Assembly: GCF_045999315.1 (NCBI RefSeq)
Contig: NZ_CP174607.1
Location: 3,658,001 to 3,722,000 of the forward strand
Length of the DNA: 64,000 bases
Origin: Peredibacter sp045999315
GTDB lineage: Bacteria; Bdellovibrionota; Bacteriovoracia; Bacteriovoracales; Bacteriovoracaceae
Direction: 5' to 3'
How positions within the stretch are numbered: position 1 is the first letter of the stretch; every line of letters starts with the position of its first letter. The notes under the pieces are model-generated. The model saw only the letters and a program-made list of their open reading frames with translations, made no database searches and was not told where the DNA came from. Position numbers and translations under genes: made by a program. Positions 1 to 7,543 of the stretch are shown one piece after another.

Positions 1-20
1 AAAGCAGCGGTCATTTTCAT
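1..20 (-). CDS. 5' end of a truncated gene (N-terminus only)
   Basis: The first bases, read on the minus strand, give ATG at 20-18 followed by codons for Met-Lys-Met-Thr-Ala-Ala and then leave the window. An AGGAG ribosome binding site sits five bases before the ATG (about 26-31). The lysine followed by small residues could open a signal peptide, but six codons are too few to identify a product. It is called a gene start only because of the good ribosome binding site and the free space upstream. Confidence 0.4.
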
Positions 21-146
21 ACCGGTCTCCTGGGAAAATCATTGATGGCAGTTGAGAAGCAAAAAGAAGGCCAGGGAGGGTACTTTATATTTCAGAGAGT
101 TGTCGTATGGGAGGACTGTCGATTTTTTTGACAGTGATTGAAATTC

Positions 147-180
147 TTACAAAACGCCCAAGACCAGAGAGGTCCCAGGC
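147..180 (-). terminator. Rho-independent terminator after the hemerythrin-like gene
   Basis: On the minus strand a 10-pair stem (arms 171-180 and 156-165, three G-U pairs, five-base loop) is followed by GTTTTGTAA. It lies about 20 bases beyond the hemerythrin-like stop codon and separates that gene from the truncated gene at the window edge. Confidence 0.6.
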
Positions 181-200
181 GTCCTTATCAAAGAGATCTA

Positions 201-614
201 TTAAGCGGCTTTTTTATCAGCTATTTTATTAAACAATTCGTATAACGTTTCTTCTTCACGACGAATACGAGTGGAAAGAGCTGAGCGCAGTTGGCTGAAG
301 TCTTTAACAAAATCCATTGGACTACCGCCTTTTTCATATTTATCAAAGAAGGCCAATGCCTTAGGCGCGAGGGATTCCATGTCTTTAGCGAGAATATTCA
401 AGGTCGATTTAATGTTGGCATCTGTTTCAGCGGCCTTTCTAAGAACCGGGTAAAGTTCAACATCTTCGTGCTTAAGATGTGCTAGAAGAGCGGCCTTTGC
501 TGCCGTTAGTTTCTTGGGGGTCTCAGGATGGGCAATACCCAACTTCGCCACCTCTTCAAGAACTTCAACTAGCTTCTTATGATCGCCTTTTAATTTCGAA
601 ATAAGTTGAGACAT
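201..614 (-). CDS. Hemerythrin-like domain protein
   Basis: A 137-residue soluble protein, predicted all-helical, with spaced histidines and acidic residues typical of the hemerythrin HHE cation-binding family: a DHKK motif near residue 11, HLKHEDVELYP in the middle and RREEETLYELF near the end. Such proteins bind a di-iron centre and act in oxygen or nitric oxide sensing, iron storage or repair of damaged iron centres; which one applies cannot be read here. The start at 614 is chosen because a near-perfect AGAGGAGGAT ribosome binding site precedes it. A longer reading from 737 would begin inside a terminator hairpin. It has its own terminator and a CGATAAGT box upstream (641-668), so it is probably a single-gene unit. 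Confidence 0.8.
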   Translation of the reverse strand: MSQLISKLKGDHKKLVEVLEEVAKLGIAHPETPKKLTAAKAALLAHLKHEDVELYPVLRKAAETDANIKSTLNILAKDMESLAPKALAFFDKYEKGGSPMDFVKDFSQLRSALSTRIRREEETLYELFNKIADKKAA

Positions 615-640
615 GGATCCTCCTCTATTGAATGCTTCAC

Positions 641-668
641 TTATCGTAAAAAAGGGAGGAGTTATTGA
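641..668 (-). promoter_or_regulatory. Sigma-28-like promoter candidate for the hemerythrin-like gene
   Basis: Minus strand: TACGATAA at 641-648 (flagellar sigma consensus GCCGATAA) with TCAA 16 bases upstream at 665-668 (consensus TAAA, spacer 15). The predicted transcript would start about 20 bases before the ATG and include its ribosome binding site. The CGATAAGT core recurs upstream of four other minus-strand genes in the window. The -35 match is imperfect. Confidence 0.4.
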
Positions 669-715
669 GGATCTTAAGTATATATTCAGGTGGGTTTCTA
701 AGTCTCTGAGATAAA

Positions 716-747
716 GTGGTCCGGAGACCCGGACCACTATATTTTTT
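716..747. terminator. Bidirectional hairpin terminator
   Basis: A perfect 9-base-pair stem (716-724 with 729-737, four-base loop) has a T-rich run on both strands: TATATTTTTT on the plus side (738-747) and TTTATCT on the minus side. It begins just past the stop of the deacetylase gene at 749 and should end that transcript. Confidence 0.75.
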
Positions 748-748
748 C

Positions 749-2188
749 TTATTTACAAGACTCTTTCACACCATTCATCTGATCCACCACACCCTGAACT
801 GTACACACAGTCAGTTTCTTCTGGTTGAAGTAATCCATCAGCATAGATGAGGCCGTCACAGATTGCTTATGAATGTCATGGAACAGAATGATCCCTGCGT
901 TCTTAGATGAAGCATTCATTTGTTTCAAAGTACGATTATAAATCGAGGTCGGGTTCTTGTCCTGCCAGTCCAGAGTATCCACCGTCCAGAACACGTGAAT
1001 CATGCCGTGGTCTGCGATCTTCTGACGAACCGTCGATACACTTACTCCAGCTCCATAAGGAAGACGGAAGAGTTTAACTTTAGTGTCGAGCTTGGCCTCA
1101 ATGGTCTTCTTAGAAGTGCCAATTTCTTTTTCTAACTGGACCGGCCCAACTTTTGTAAGCTGAGCATGAGTATAAGAGTGGCTCGCAATATCAAAACCCG
1201 CTTCTTTTAGTGAAAGTGCAGTTTTTGGGAGTTTCTCAACCTGCTGAGCAAGTACAAAAAAAGTCGCCGGAATTTTCTTTTCTTGAAGGTTCTTAATCAC
1301 ATTCGGAGTTGTAGCACCAGGACCATCATCATAAGTCAGTGACCAAGTATTGGCCGGAAAATTTTGGCCCGAAATATTCCCGCTCTTCCCTGCAGAAGGA
1401 GCAATCACATCAGAACTTGTGTCACGCCCAATTTCACTCGTAAAGACCCTGATTTCTTCAGACAATAATTTAATATTGTTATCTAGGTTCTTATAACTTT
1501 CTTTTTTCTTCTCGGCCTTGATGGTTTCCTGAAGAATCTTCTCATCCACTTTATAGTCTTTCATCTCCTTGTAGTATGAAAGTCTCGTTCCACGCAGTAG
1601 CACCATGTTCTTCCAGATAACGTCTCTCACTGCCGGATCGTTGTTTGTCACGGCCGGGTCATTACGTAGGGCCTTTAGCTCCTCATAAAGCTCGGTTTGT
1701 TTATCACGGAGGTTACCCAGGATCATCGGTCTTAGATTCTCGGGGAGGGCCTTCTCGTCTCTTTTGACCCCATCATAAAACTTTCCAAATGTGTCCAATG
1801 CCTCTTGGGCATTTCTTTTTTGATCTTCAGAGTACTGAGGTAAGGCAGTGGCAAGAACCAGATCAATATAAAGATCGTTGAAGTCATGCTCAAACTGATC
1901 AACATAAGCACGAGTGGAAAGAAGCTTCATATAGGTCTTTGACTTCAGGGCCTTGTTGGGAGACTTATCAAGCTCTCTATCAAATTCATGAAGAAAGATC
2001 TGGCCCATTAAGTGCCCGTGGAAAATCCCACTCATAAGTTTATCCATTTTATTATTTAAAATGGCCTGACTGCTCATGATTTCATTGACTGAAGCGAGAG
2101 TACGATGAGTATGTGTGTGCTTTGGAGTTGTCGAACAACCAACTAAACCAACAAGTGTAACAAGGGGTAAAACTCTAAGTTTTTTCAT
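749..2188 (-). CDS. Polysaccharide deacetylase (NodB family) lipoprotein
   Basis: A 479-residue protein with a lipoprotein signal peptide (lipobox LVGC, Cys18). A roughly 250-residue, mostly helical region of no recognised family comes first. The C-terminal NodB carbohydrate esterase 4 domain (about 280-475) follows, with its catalytic landmarks: TYDDGP (Asp287, Asp288), the metal-binding HSYTH (His337, His341), RLPYG near 375 and LFHDIH (His437). Family members remove acetyl groups from N-acetylglucosamine in peptidoglycan or exopolysaccharide. The membrane anchor puts the enzyme facing the envelope, and self-wall modification or attack on another cell's wall are both conceivable. The start has an AGGAGA ribosome binding site and a CGATAAGTC promoter box upstream. 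A terminator follows the stop. Confidence 0.9.
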   Translation of the reverse strand: MKKLRVLPLVTLVGLVGCSTTPKHTHTHRTLASVNEIMSSQAILNNKMDKLMSGIFHGHLMGQIFLHEFDRELDKSPNKALKSKTYMKLLSTRAYVDQFEHDFNDLYIDLVLATALPQYSEDQKRNAQEALDTFGKFYDGVKRDEKALPENLRPMILGNLRDKQTELYEELKALRNDPAVTNNDPAVRDVIWKNMVLLRGTRLSYYKEMKDYKVDEKILQETIKAEKKKESYKNLDNNIKLLSEEIRVFTSEIGRDTSSDVIAPSAGKSGNISGQNFPANTWSLTYDDGPGATTPNVIKNLQEKKIPATFFVLAQQVEKLPKTALSLKEAGFDIASHSYTHAQLTKVGPVQLEKEIGTSKKTIEAKLDTKVKLFRLPYGAGVSVSTVRQKIADHGMIHVFWTVDTLDWQDKNPTSIYNRTLKQMNASSKNAGIILFHDIHKQSVTASSMLMDYFNQKKLTVCTVQGVVDQMNGVKESCK

Positions 2189-2219
2189 GGATTCTCCTGA
2201 CGAGATTTATAACGAAGAC

Positions 2220-2246
2220 TTATCGTCAGAAAGATCAAAAAATTGA
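2220..2246 (-). promoter_or_regulatory. Sigma-28-like promoter candidate for the deacetylase gene
   Basis: Minus strand: GACGATAAGTC (box 2220-2227) with TCAA exactly 15 bases upstream (2243-2246). It falls between the response-regulator stop and the deacetylase ATG, giving a leader of about 25 bases that holds the AGGAGA ribosome binding site. The match to TAAA-N15-GCCGATAA is partial, and support comes mainly from recurrence at neighbouring genes. Confidence 0.45.
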
Positions 2247-2250
2247 TGGC

Positions 2251-2601
2251 CTAAAACACTGAATTCACGAAATCCATAAGATGTTTTAACGTAAAAGGCT
2301 TTCTAAAAAAGGCCAAGGCCCCTAAAGAAAGGATGTATTCCTCAGTTGCCCGGATGTCCCCTGAGACAATAATGATCTTTGGTGCGTTTTTAAGGGCCTT
2401 AAGCTTACTCAAAAGCCAGTGCCCGTCCCCGTTTTTCATCTCCAAATCAGAGATGATTAAATCAATTTTAAAGGTCCCTAACAACGCCATTGCTTCCTCA
2501 CCGGAGGCGGCCTTGATAGGCATGTAGCCATGATCTTCTAAAATAATTTCTAAGAGATTTCTTGCGTCAGGGGAATCATCCACCACCAGAATGTTTTTCA
2601 T
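2251..2601 (-). CDS. Single-domain response regulator (CheY-like receiver)
   Basis: A 116-residue protein consisting only of a receiver domain. It has the acidic pair Asp8-Asp9, the phosphoacceptor Asp52 in ISDLEM, the switch residue Ser80 and the conserved Lys101-Pro102. There is no output domain, so it must act by protein-protein contact, as chemotaxis CheY or phosphorelay intermediates do. No histidine kinase lies beside it. The deacetylase lipoprotein gene follows 62 bases downstream on the same strand but has its own candidate promoter. There is no obvious ribosome binding site before the ATG. Confidence 0.9.
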   Translation of the reverse strand: MKNILVVDDSPDARNLLEIILEDHGYMPIKAASGEEAMALLGTFKIDLIISDLEMKNGDGHWLLSKLKALKNAPKIIIVSGDIRATEEYILSLGALAFFRKPFTLKHLMDFVNSVF

Positions 2602-2705
2602 TTGATCAAAATAACACGAACGGATTTCGTCTCAACTCAAGAAAACTTATCAACGTGATTTCTAAAGGTAAGAAGAAAAAATAATGATTGCCTTGAGCTT
2701 TCTTT

Positions 2706-2723
2706 CTCTTAATCTATTAAGAG
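2706..2723. promoter_or_regulatory. 18-base palindrome in a divergent promoter region
   Basis: CTCTTAAT-CT-ATTAAGAG is a perfect 8-base inverted repeat with a two-base centre. It lies between the divergent response-regulator and XRE-regulator genes, in a 256-base gap with no gene and no other feature seen. It has the form of a site for a dimeric helix-turn-helix protein. The adjacent XRE regulator is the obvious candidate, but this is inference. No T-run follows on either strand, so it is not a typical terminator. Confidence 0.35.
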
Positions 2724-2857
2724 TTCAATAACCACTTTCTCTTATCTACCTGGCACCTTTTGGACATTTATTAACAACTCAATCAAAGCTATTCTGAGAG
2801 TAATATTCATCTACTCTGGAGTTATAAAACTGATCAGAGACGGCCATACTGAGGAAA

Positions 2858-3145
2858 ATGGAATTAGCAAAAAACCTTCTTAAACTTTCTCGTAAAAAGA
2901 AAATGAGCATTGCTTCGCTCGCCAAAAAAAGTGGAGTGAAGCAACCAACTCTTCATGGATGGACCACAGGTCGCTCAGTTCAGAATATTGATGATCTAAA
3001 AAAAGTTTGTGAGGTACTGGAAGTTGGACTTCATACTCTTCTCTTCGGAATTCCTGATCCCTATGAAACTAATCAAAAACTTATAGAAGAAATTTTTAAG
3101 GGTGATATTACGGTTACCATTCACAAAATTGTGAAGAATGACTAG
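2858..3145 (+). CDS. XRE-family helix-turn-helix regulator
   Basis: A 95-residue protein with an N-terminal Cro/C1-type helix-turn-helix (about residues 5-62: the segments SIASLAKKSGV, KQPTLHGWTTG and the conserved NIDDLKKVCEVL). A short C-terminal tail of about 30 residues follows (ETNQKLIEEIFKGDITVTI). It binds DNA, probably as a dimer, and regulates transcription; the target is not evident beyond the palindrome upstream. A GAGGAAA ribosome binding site directly precedes the ATG. It is convergent with the first Kelch gene, overlapping it by four bases. Confidence 0.85.
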   Translation: MELAKNLLKLSRKKKMSIASLAKKSGVKQPTLHGWTTGRSVQNIDDLKKVCEVLEVGLHTLLFGIPDPYETNQKLIEEIFKGDITVTIHKIVKND

Positions 3146-5181
3146 GGCCTTTCGTTGATCCATTTATTCGCCTGGGGATCATAAATCACAAAACCTGAAC
3201 TTATTCCAAAAAGTCCCAATCCTCCAGTAACCATCACACGTCCATCGGGAAGAAGACTTGAAGAATGATAGGCCCGCTCCGACTCTTGAGCAATGCCATT
3301 CATAGTAGACCAAGTGTTGAGAACAGGATCGTAGATCTCTGTAGGTGATATTGCCACTGTACTGCCAAGCCCTCCGAGAACCAAAATACGGCCATCAAAA
3401 AGAGCATGCATGGTAGGCTCTAGCCTATCAAAGGACAAAGGAGCAACAGTGGTCCAGGTGTTATTTGCAGGATTATAAATTTCAACACTCTTGGGTCGAG
3501 ATGAAGTACTTGGTGAATAGCCACCAACGACCATCACCCTTCCATCCGCCATGACTGAGGCATTATGATAGAAGCGGCCAATAGACATAGGAGCAGTCAA
3601 GGTCCAGGTATTGGCTCCAGGATCATAGATTTCTGCACTCGCAAGCCCATTGGAGCCAGTACTTGATCCACCGATGACCATGACCCGACCGTCTTGCAAT
3701 ACGACAGAGACATGATCAACTCTTGGAGTCGACATGGGAGGCAGGGCCGTCCAAATATTGGTAACAGGGTCATAAATAGCATTACTGGCCAAAATCGACC
3801 CATTATACCCACCCATCACAATCACCCTACCATCTAAAAGAACATTTGATCTATGGAGTCTGCTTGCTATAGGCATTGATGCCGCCGCCGTCCAAGTGTT
3901 CATGGCAGGATCGTAAATCTCTACACTCGACAATGCAGTAGTGCCATCATTTGTCCCACCCATGACCATGATTCTTCCATCATGGAGAACTTCGCTCGTA
4001 TGTTTTATTCTTCCTTGGACCATTGAAGCAGTGAAATTCCAGGTATAGGTTGCAGGATCAAATATTTGAGGAGTAAAAATCGCCGTTATATTATCGCTGG
4101 TTCCACCAACTATTAAAACTCGTCCATCCGGCAAGACATTTTCCGTATGCATTGCTATTCCTTTCTTCATTGAAGAAAAAGAAGTCGTTAGCCATTCGTT
4201 TTTTGTCGGATCAAAAACTTCCACACTTTGAGTAATAGGCCCATTAGAACCACCCACTACCATAACACGATCATCAGAAAGTTGTACTGAACCATGGGTC
4301 CACCGAGCGAAGTTTATAGGCACTCCTACCGACCAGCTTGCGCTCGCAGGATCATAAATATCAACCCGTGTGGTGAGGCTGAAATTTGCCCCCATTCCTC
4401 CAGTCACCATAACTCGACCATCAGATAGTACAACTGAAGAATGAGCAACTTTTTGCTCAGGCAAAGTGGCCGTACTCCAGGTATTACTAACAGGATCATA
4501 AATTTCCATCGATGAAAGAATGAGCGCACCATTTTTCTGTCCACCCATAATCAAAACTCTTCCATCTGGAATGACACTCGCAGTGTGGCCACCACGTCCC
4601 TCTGTCATTGCAGGAACACTCACCGAGTCCCAGCTGTTTGTAACAGGATCATAAATCTCTGAGCTTGATAAAAAGCTTGAAGAATCACTTGTACCCCCAA
4701 CGACCAGGACTCTTCCATCTGGAAGCGTACTTGCAGTATGCATTGATCGTGGGACACTCATATCTGGAACACTGGAGGTCCAACTGTTGGTGGCCGGATT
4801 ATAAACTTCAACACTGGTGAATGTAGTTGATCCGTCTCGACCGCCTGTTACCAACACTTGTCCATTCGAAAGAACTGTGGTCGCATGAAAAACTCTTCCC
4901 ACACTCATGGGTGCCACACTTGTTGTATCCCAAGTGTTTGTTGCTAATGAAAATACTTCAGCATTTGTTTCACCAGTAACGGTAGTACTAGAGGTCCCTC
5001 CCAAAAGAAGAACTCTCCCATCCTGAAGTTTATTGAGAGTAAAACCCGCATTTGAAGTACTGCGATTTTTTAAGTAACGATGAAAAGAACTGACGGTCTT
5101 ACCTGCTTCCACCAACCACACATGAACTTCTGATTCACAACCGGAAAAGAGAATACAACAGGCCATGAGAAGAATTCTCAT
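3142..5181 (-). CDS. Kelch-repeat lipoprotein, 13 repeats (paralogue 1)
   Basis: A 679-residue protein. A lipoprotein signal (MRILLMACC, lipobox FSGC) leads into about 13 repeats of roughly 50 residues. Each carries a DGRVxVxGG strand and an EIYDPxxNxW strand, the signature of Kelch beta-propeller blades. Thirteen blades are too many for one propeller, so two consecutive 6- or 7-bladed propellers are likely. Kelch propellers bind proteins or sugars; as an outer-envelope lipoprotein this could be an adhesin or a galactose-oxidase-like sugar binder, but no catalytic residues were identified. The ATG at 5181 is preferred over a TTG at 5271 because it opens directly into the signal peptide and lies downstream of a promoter box at 5231-5257. 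A paralogue lies 143 bases upstream. Confidence 0.85.
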   Translation of the reverse strand: MRILLMACCILFSGCESEVHVWLVEAGKTVSSFHRYLKNRSTSNAGFTLNKLQDGRVLLLGGTSSTTVTGETNAEVFSLATNTWDTTSVAPMSVGRVFHATTVLSNGQVLVTGGRDGSTTFTSVEVYNPATNSWTSSVPDMSVPRSMHTASTLPDGRVLVVGGTSDSSSFLSSSEIYDPVTNSWDSVSVPAMTEGRGGHTASVIPDGRVLIMGGQKNGALILSSMEIYDPVSNTWSTATLPEQKVAHSSVVLSDGRVMVTGGMGANFSLTTRVDIYDPASASWSVGVPINFARWTHGSVQLSDDRVMVVGGSNGPITQSVEVFDPTKNEWLTTSFSSMKKGIAMHTENVLPDGRVLIVGGTSDNITAIFTPQIFDPATYTWNFTASMVQGRIKHTSEVLHDGRIMVMGGTNDGTTALSSVEIYDPAMNTWTAAASMPIASRLHRSNVLLDGRVIVMGGYNGSILASNAIYDPVTNIWTALPPMSTPRVDHVSVVLQDGRVMVIGGSSTGSNGLASAEIYDPGANTWTLTAPMSIGRFYHNASVMADGRVMVVGGYSPSTSSRPKSVEIYNPANNTWTTVAPLSFDRLEPTMHALFDGRILVLGGLGSTVAISPTEIYDPVLNTWSTMNGIAQESERAYHSSSLLPDGRVMVTGGLGLFGISSGFVIYDPQANKWINERP

Positions 5182-5230
5182 TGAATAAAATAGGCCGAAT
5201 CTGGATTGAACTACACCTTTCACTATAGAC

Positions 5231-5257
5231 TTATCGATATCTATTAAGTCTAAGTTA
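5231..5257 (-). promoter_or_regulatory. Sigma-28-like promoter candidate for Kelch gene 1
   Basis: Minus strand: ATCGATAAGTC (box 5231-5238) with TAAC exactly 15 bases upstream (5254-5257), close to TAAA-N15-GCCGATAA. It predicts a leader of about 43 bases before the ATG at 5181. Its position inside the longer possible reading from 5271 argues for the shorter gene start. Confidence 0.45.
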
Positions 5258-5324
5258 AAAGGATAAGGCAATCTTAAGATTAGTTCGCTTTATTCGCTAG
5301 TTGCACATGGTACCTAAAGAGAAA

Positions 5325-7409
5325 CTATGGCCTTTCATTCATCCAAGAACTTGTTTGGGGATTAAAAATCAGCGCACTGGAAAAGAGACCAAACATACCA
5401 TATCCCCCGACCAGCATCACCGAACCATCATTTAAGACAACGGAGTGATGATAAATTCTCTTTGCTTCTAATTCAGCTCCTCCAGGAGTGCTCCAGGAAT
5501 TAGTTACTGGGTCGTAAATTTCACTCCCGAAAACTGAAACGTTGTTGGTTCCACCCATAATAAGAACTCGACCATCAGGAAGGGTCGCTCCTGTGTGTGC
5601 CCTTTTCGGATCCGTCATTGAGGCCACAGAAGTCCAGGAATCGGTAGTGGGATTATAAATCTCTGCACTTGATAAGAAACTTCCATCTAATCCTCCTGCT
5701 ACAAACACTCTTCCATCTGATAAAACATTTGCAGAAAAATAAGCTCTTCTCGCAGACATGGATGTCGTCACCGTCCAGGTATTGGCCACAGGATCGTAAA
5801 TTTCTCCAGTTTCCAATGCAGTCACATTATTAGCAGTTCCTCCAACGACGAATACTCGACCATCATTTAAAAGCACCGCTTGATGCACCAATCTTGGAGT
5901 GGAAAGAGAAGGAGCTGCACTCCAAGTGTTGGTACTTGGATCATAGATTTCAACACTGGTCAAAAAGCCCATACCTAGTCCACCTACAACTAAGACACGA
6001 CCATCAGTAAGAACAGTTGCCGTGTGAAGCATTCTACCGGTAGACATGGGAGCGATTGTTGTCCAAGTATCCAGTGTTGGGTCATAGATTTCACCAGAGG
6101 ACAGCTTACTCGAGTTATCCGGCGTTCCCCCTAAGATGAGCACACGTCCATCAGTTAAAACACTGGCCGTATGTTCAGTTCGGCCTATGGACATAGGAGA
6201 GGTCACTTGCCACGAAGAAGTCCCAGGATTAAAAATCTGACCAAGTGTCGTTCTATTCATATCTTTATCTACTCCCCCGGCCACTAATACCTGGCCAGTG
6301 GGAAGATGACTTGAAGTATGCATCGCTGCAGTTAAACTCAACCCACTAAACGAAGTGGTGAACCACTTGTTCTTAACCGGATCATATACCTCTACACTAT
6401 CAAGAGGCATTCCATTGACCCCACCGGCAACCATGATTCTCCCGTCTGAAAGTATGGTTGCATTGTGAGAATATCTCGGAAGATTTAGAGAAGAGACCGA
6501 GGTCCATGAATCATTGGCCGGATCATAAATATCGACTTGTGCCGATCCACTGGAATTACTTACCATTGTACCCACCACCAGGACTTTTCCATCCTGCATG
6601 GCCGTTGCCGTATGATAGAACCTTGAAGAAGGCATTGCTATCACACTCCATGAGTTAGTTACCGGATCATAAATTTCCATGTTTGAGAGAGGGGCCATGC
6701 CATCAAAACCACCTATCACTAAGACTCTTCCATCCGGGAGTACTGTGGCGGTATGAGAACCCCTTTCCGTACTCATGGGTGGAACAGTTACGGAGTCCCA
6801 GGTATTTGTCACCGGATCATAGATCTCTGAAGTCGCCAAAAAAGTTCCGTTATCATTCACTCCTCCAATCACCAAAACACGTCCATCTAAGAGAACACTT
6901 GATGTGTGACTCATTCGAGGAGAGGACATATCTGGAACTCCCGAAGAATCCCAGGCATTTGTCACAGGATTGTAGACCTCAGCGCTGGATAAATAGATAG
7001 AAGCACTACCTTTCCCTCCAGTCACTAACACCCGCCCATCAGCGAGGACACTTGTGGCATGTTGAGACCTGGCCGTTCCCATGGGAGAAACTGAGGACCA
7101 AGTATTTGTTTCTAACGAGTAAATTTCCGCGCTGGTGATCATGACGGACATATCAAGAGTTCCGCCAAGCCTTAATACTCTTCCGTCTTGCAGAGTATTT
7201 AAGGAGAAGAGAGCATGAGGAGAACTTAGTTTTTTCAAATAGAGATACTGAGTACTGCTCTTTTTGAATTGAAAGGAATTCGTAAAATCGATAAAGACTT
7301 CAGATTTACATGCAGAAAATAAAAATGAACAAAGGAAAAAGATGAAAGGAAGAGGGACCTTTCTAGTGAGAGTGGGACGATTCCAAAGCGGCCGTTGGGG
7401 TTGATTCAT
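5325..7409 (-). CDS. Kelch-repeat lipoprotein, 13 repeats (paralogue 2)
   Basis: A 694-residue paralogue of the downstream Kelch gene with the same architecture. A basic N-terminus and hydrophobic stretch end in the lipobox LFSAC, followed by about 13 blades of roughly 50 residues with DGRVLVxGG and EIYDPVTNxW strands. Both proteins also end in the same motif (WINERP or WMNERP), so the whole gene was duplicated, not just blades. The predicted role is an envelope-anchored double beta-propeller for binding. The start at 7409 gives a complete signal peptide; upstream sequence contains only a weak GTCGATGA variant of the promoter box (7428-7435). Confidence 0.85.
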   Translation of the reverse strand: MNQPQRPLWNRPTLTRKVPLPFIFFLCSFLFSACKSEVFIDFTNSFQFKKSSTQYLYLKKLSSPHALFSLNTLQDGRVLRLGGTLDMSVMITSAEIYSLETNTWSSVSPMGTARSQHATSVLADGRVLVTGGKGSASIYLSSAEVYNPVTNAWDSSGVPDMSSPRMSHTSSVLLDGRVLVIGGVNDNGTFLATSEIYDPVTNTWDSVTVPPMSTERGSHTATVLPDGRVLVIGGFDGMAPLSNMEIYDPVTNSWSVIAMPSSRFYHTATAMQDGKVLVVGTMVSNSSGSAQVDIYDPANDSWTSVSSLNLPRYSHNATILSDGRIMVAGGVNGMPLDSVEVYDPVKNKWFTTSFSGLSLTAAMHTSSHLPTGQVLVAGGVDKDMNRTTLGQIFNPGTSSWQVTSPMSIGRTEHTASVLTDGRVLILGGTPDNSSKLSSGEIYDPTLDTWTTIAPMSTGRMLHTATVLTDGRVLVVGGLGMGFLTSVEIYDPSTNTWSAAPSLSTPRLVHQAVLLNDGRVFVVGGTANNVTALETGEIYDPVANTWTVTTSMSARRAYFSANVLSDGRVFVAGGLDGSFLSSAEIYNPTTDSWTSVASMTDPKRAHTGATLPDGRVLIMGGTNNVSVFGSEIYDPVTNSWSTPGGAELEAKRIYHHSVVLNDGSVMLVGGYGMFGLFSSALIFNPQTSSWMNERP

Positions 7410-7510
7410 TTTAATGATCTCAACACCTCATCGACAAAACTCTTAACATTTCTTAAATATTTTAAGGAGTCTTAAATCTTGAATCGAAATTTCAGAAGGT
7501 TACATGAATA

Positions 7511-7535
7511 ATCAAAAGCCCCTCCTAAGAGGGGC
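7511..7535 (-). terminator. Rho-independent terminator of the glutamine synthetase gene
   Basis: On the minus strand the stem GCCCCTC/GAGGGGC (7 pairs, four-base loop, arms 7529-7535 and 7518-7524) is followed by TTTTGAT, nine bases past the stop codon. Confidence 0.8.
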
Positions 7536-7543
7536 CATGAGTT

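Noticed and set aside
615..737. N-terminal extension of the hemerythrin-like protein
   Set aside because: It would start inside a terminator stem, and the strong ribosome binding site directly precedes the ATG at 614.
6458..7000. Plus-strand reading frames opposite Kelch gene 2
   Set aside because: They mirror the blade repeats, have no translation signals, and their products are basic and without known motifs.
3142..7409. Regular spacing of similar DNA in the Kelch genes taken as a CRISPR or satellite array
   Set aside because: The roughly 150-base period equals one 50-residue Kelch blade, is imperfect, and is fully coding.
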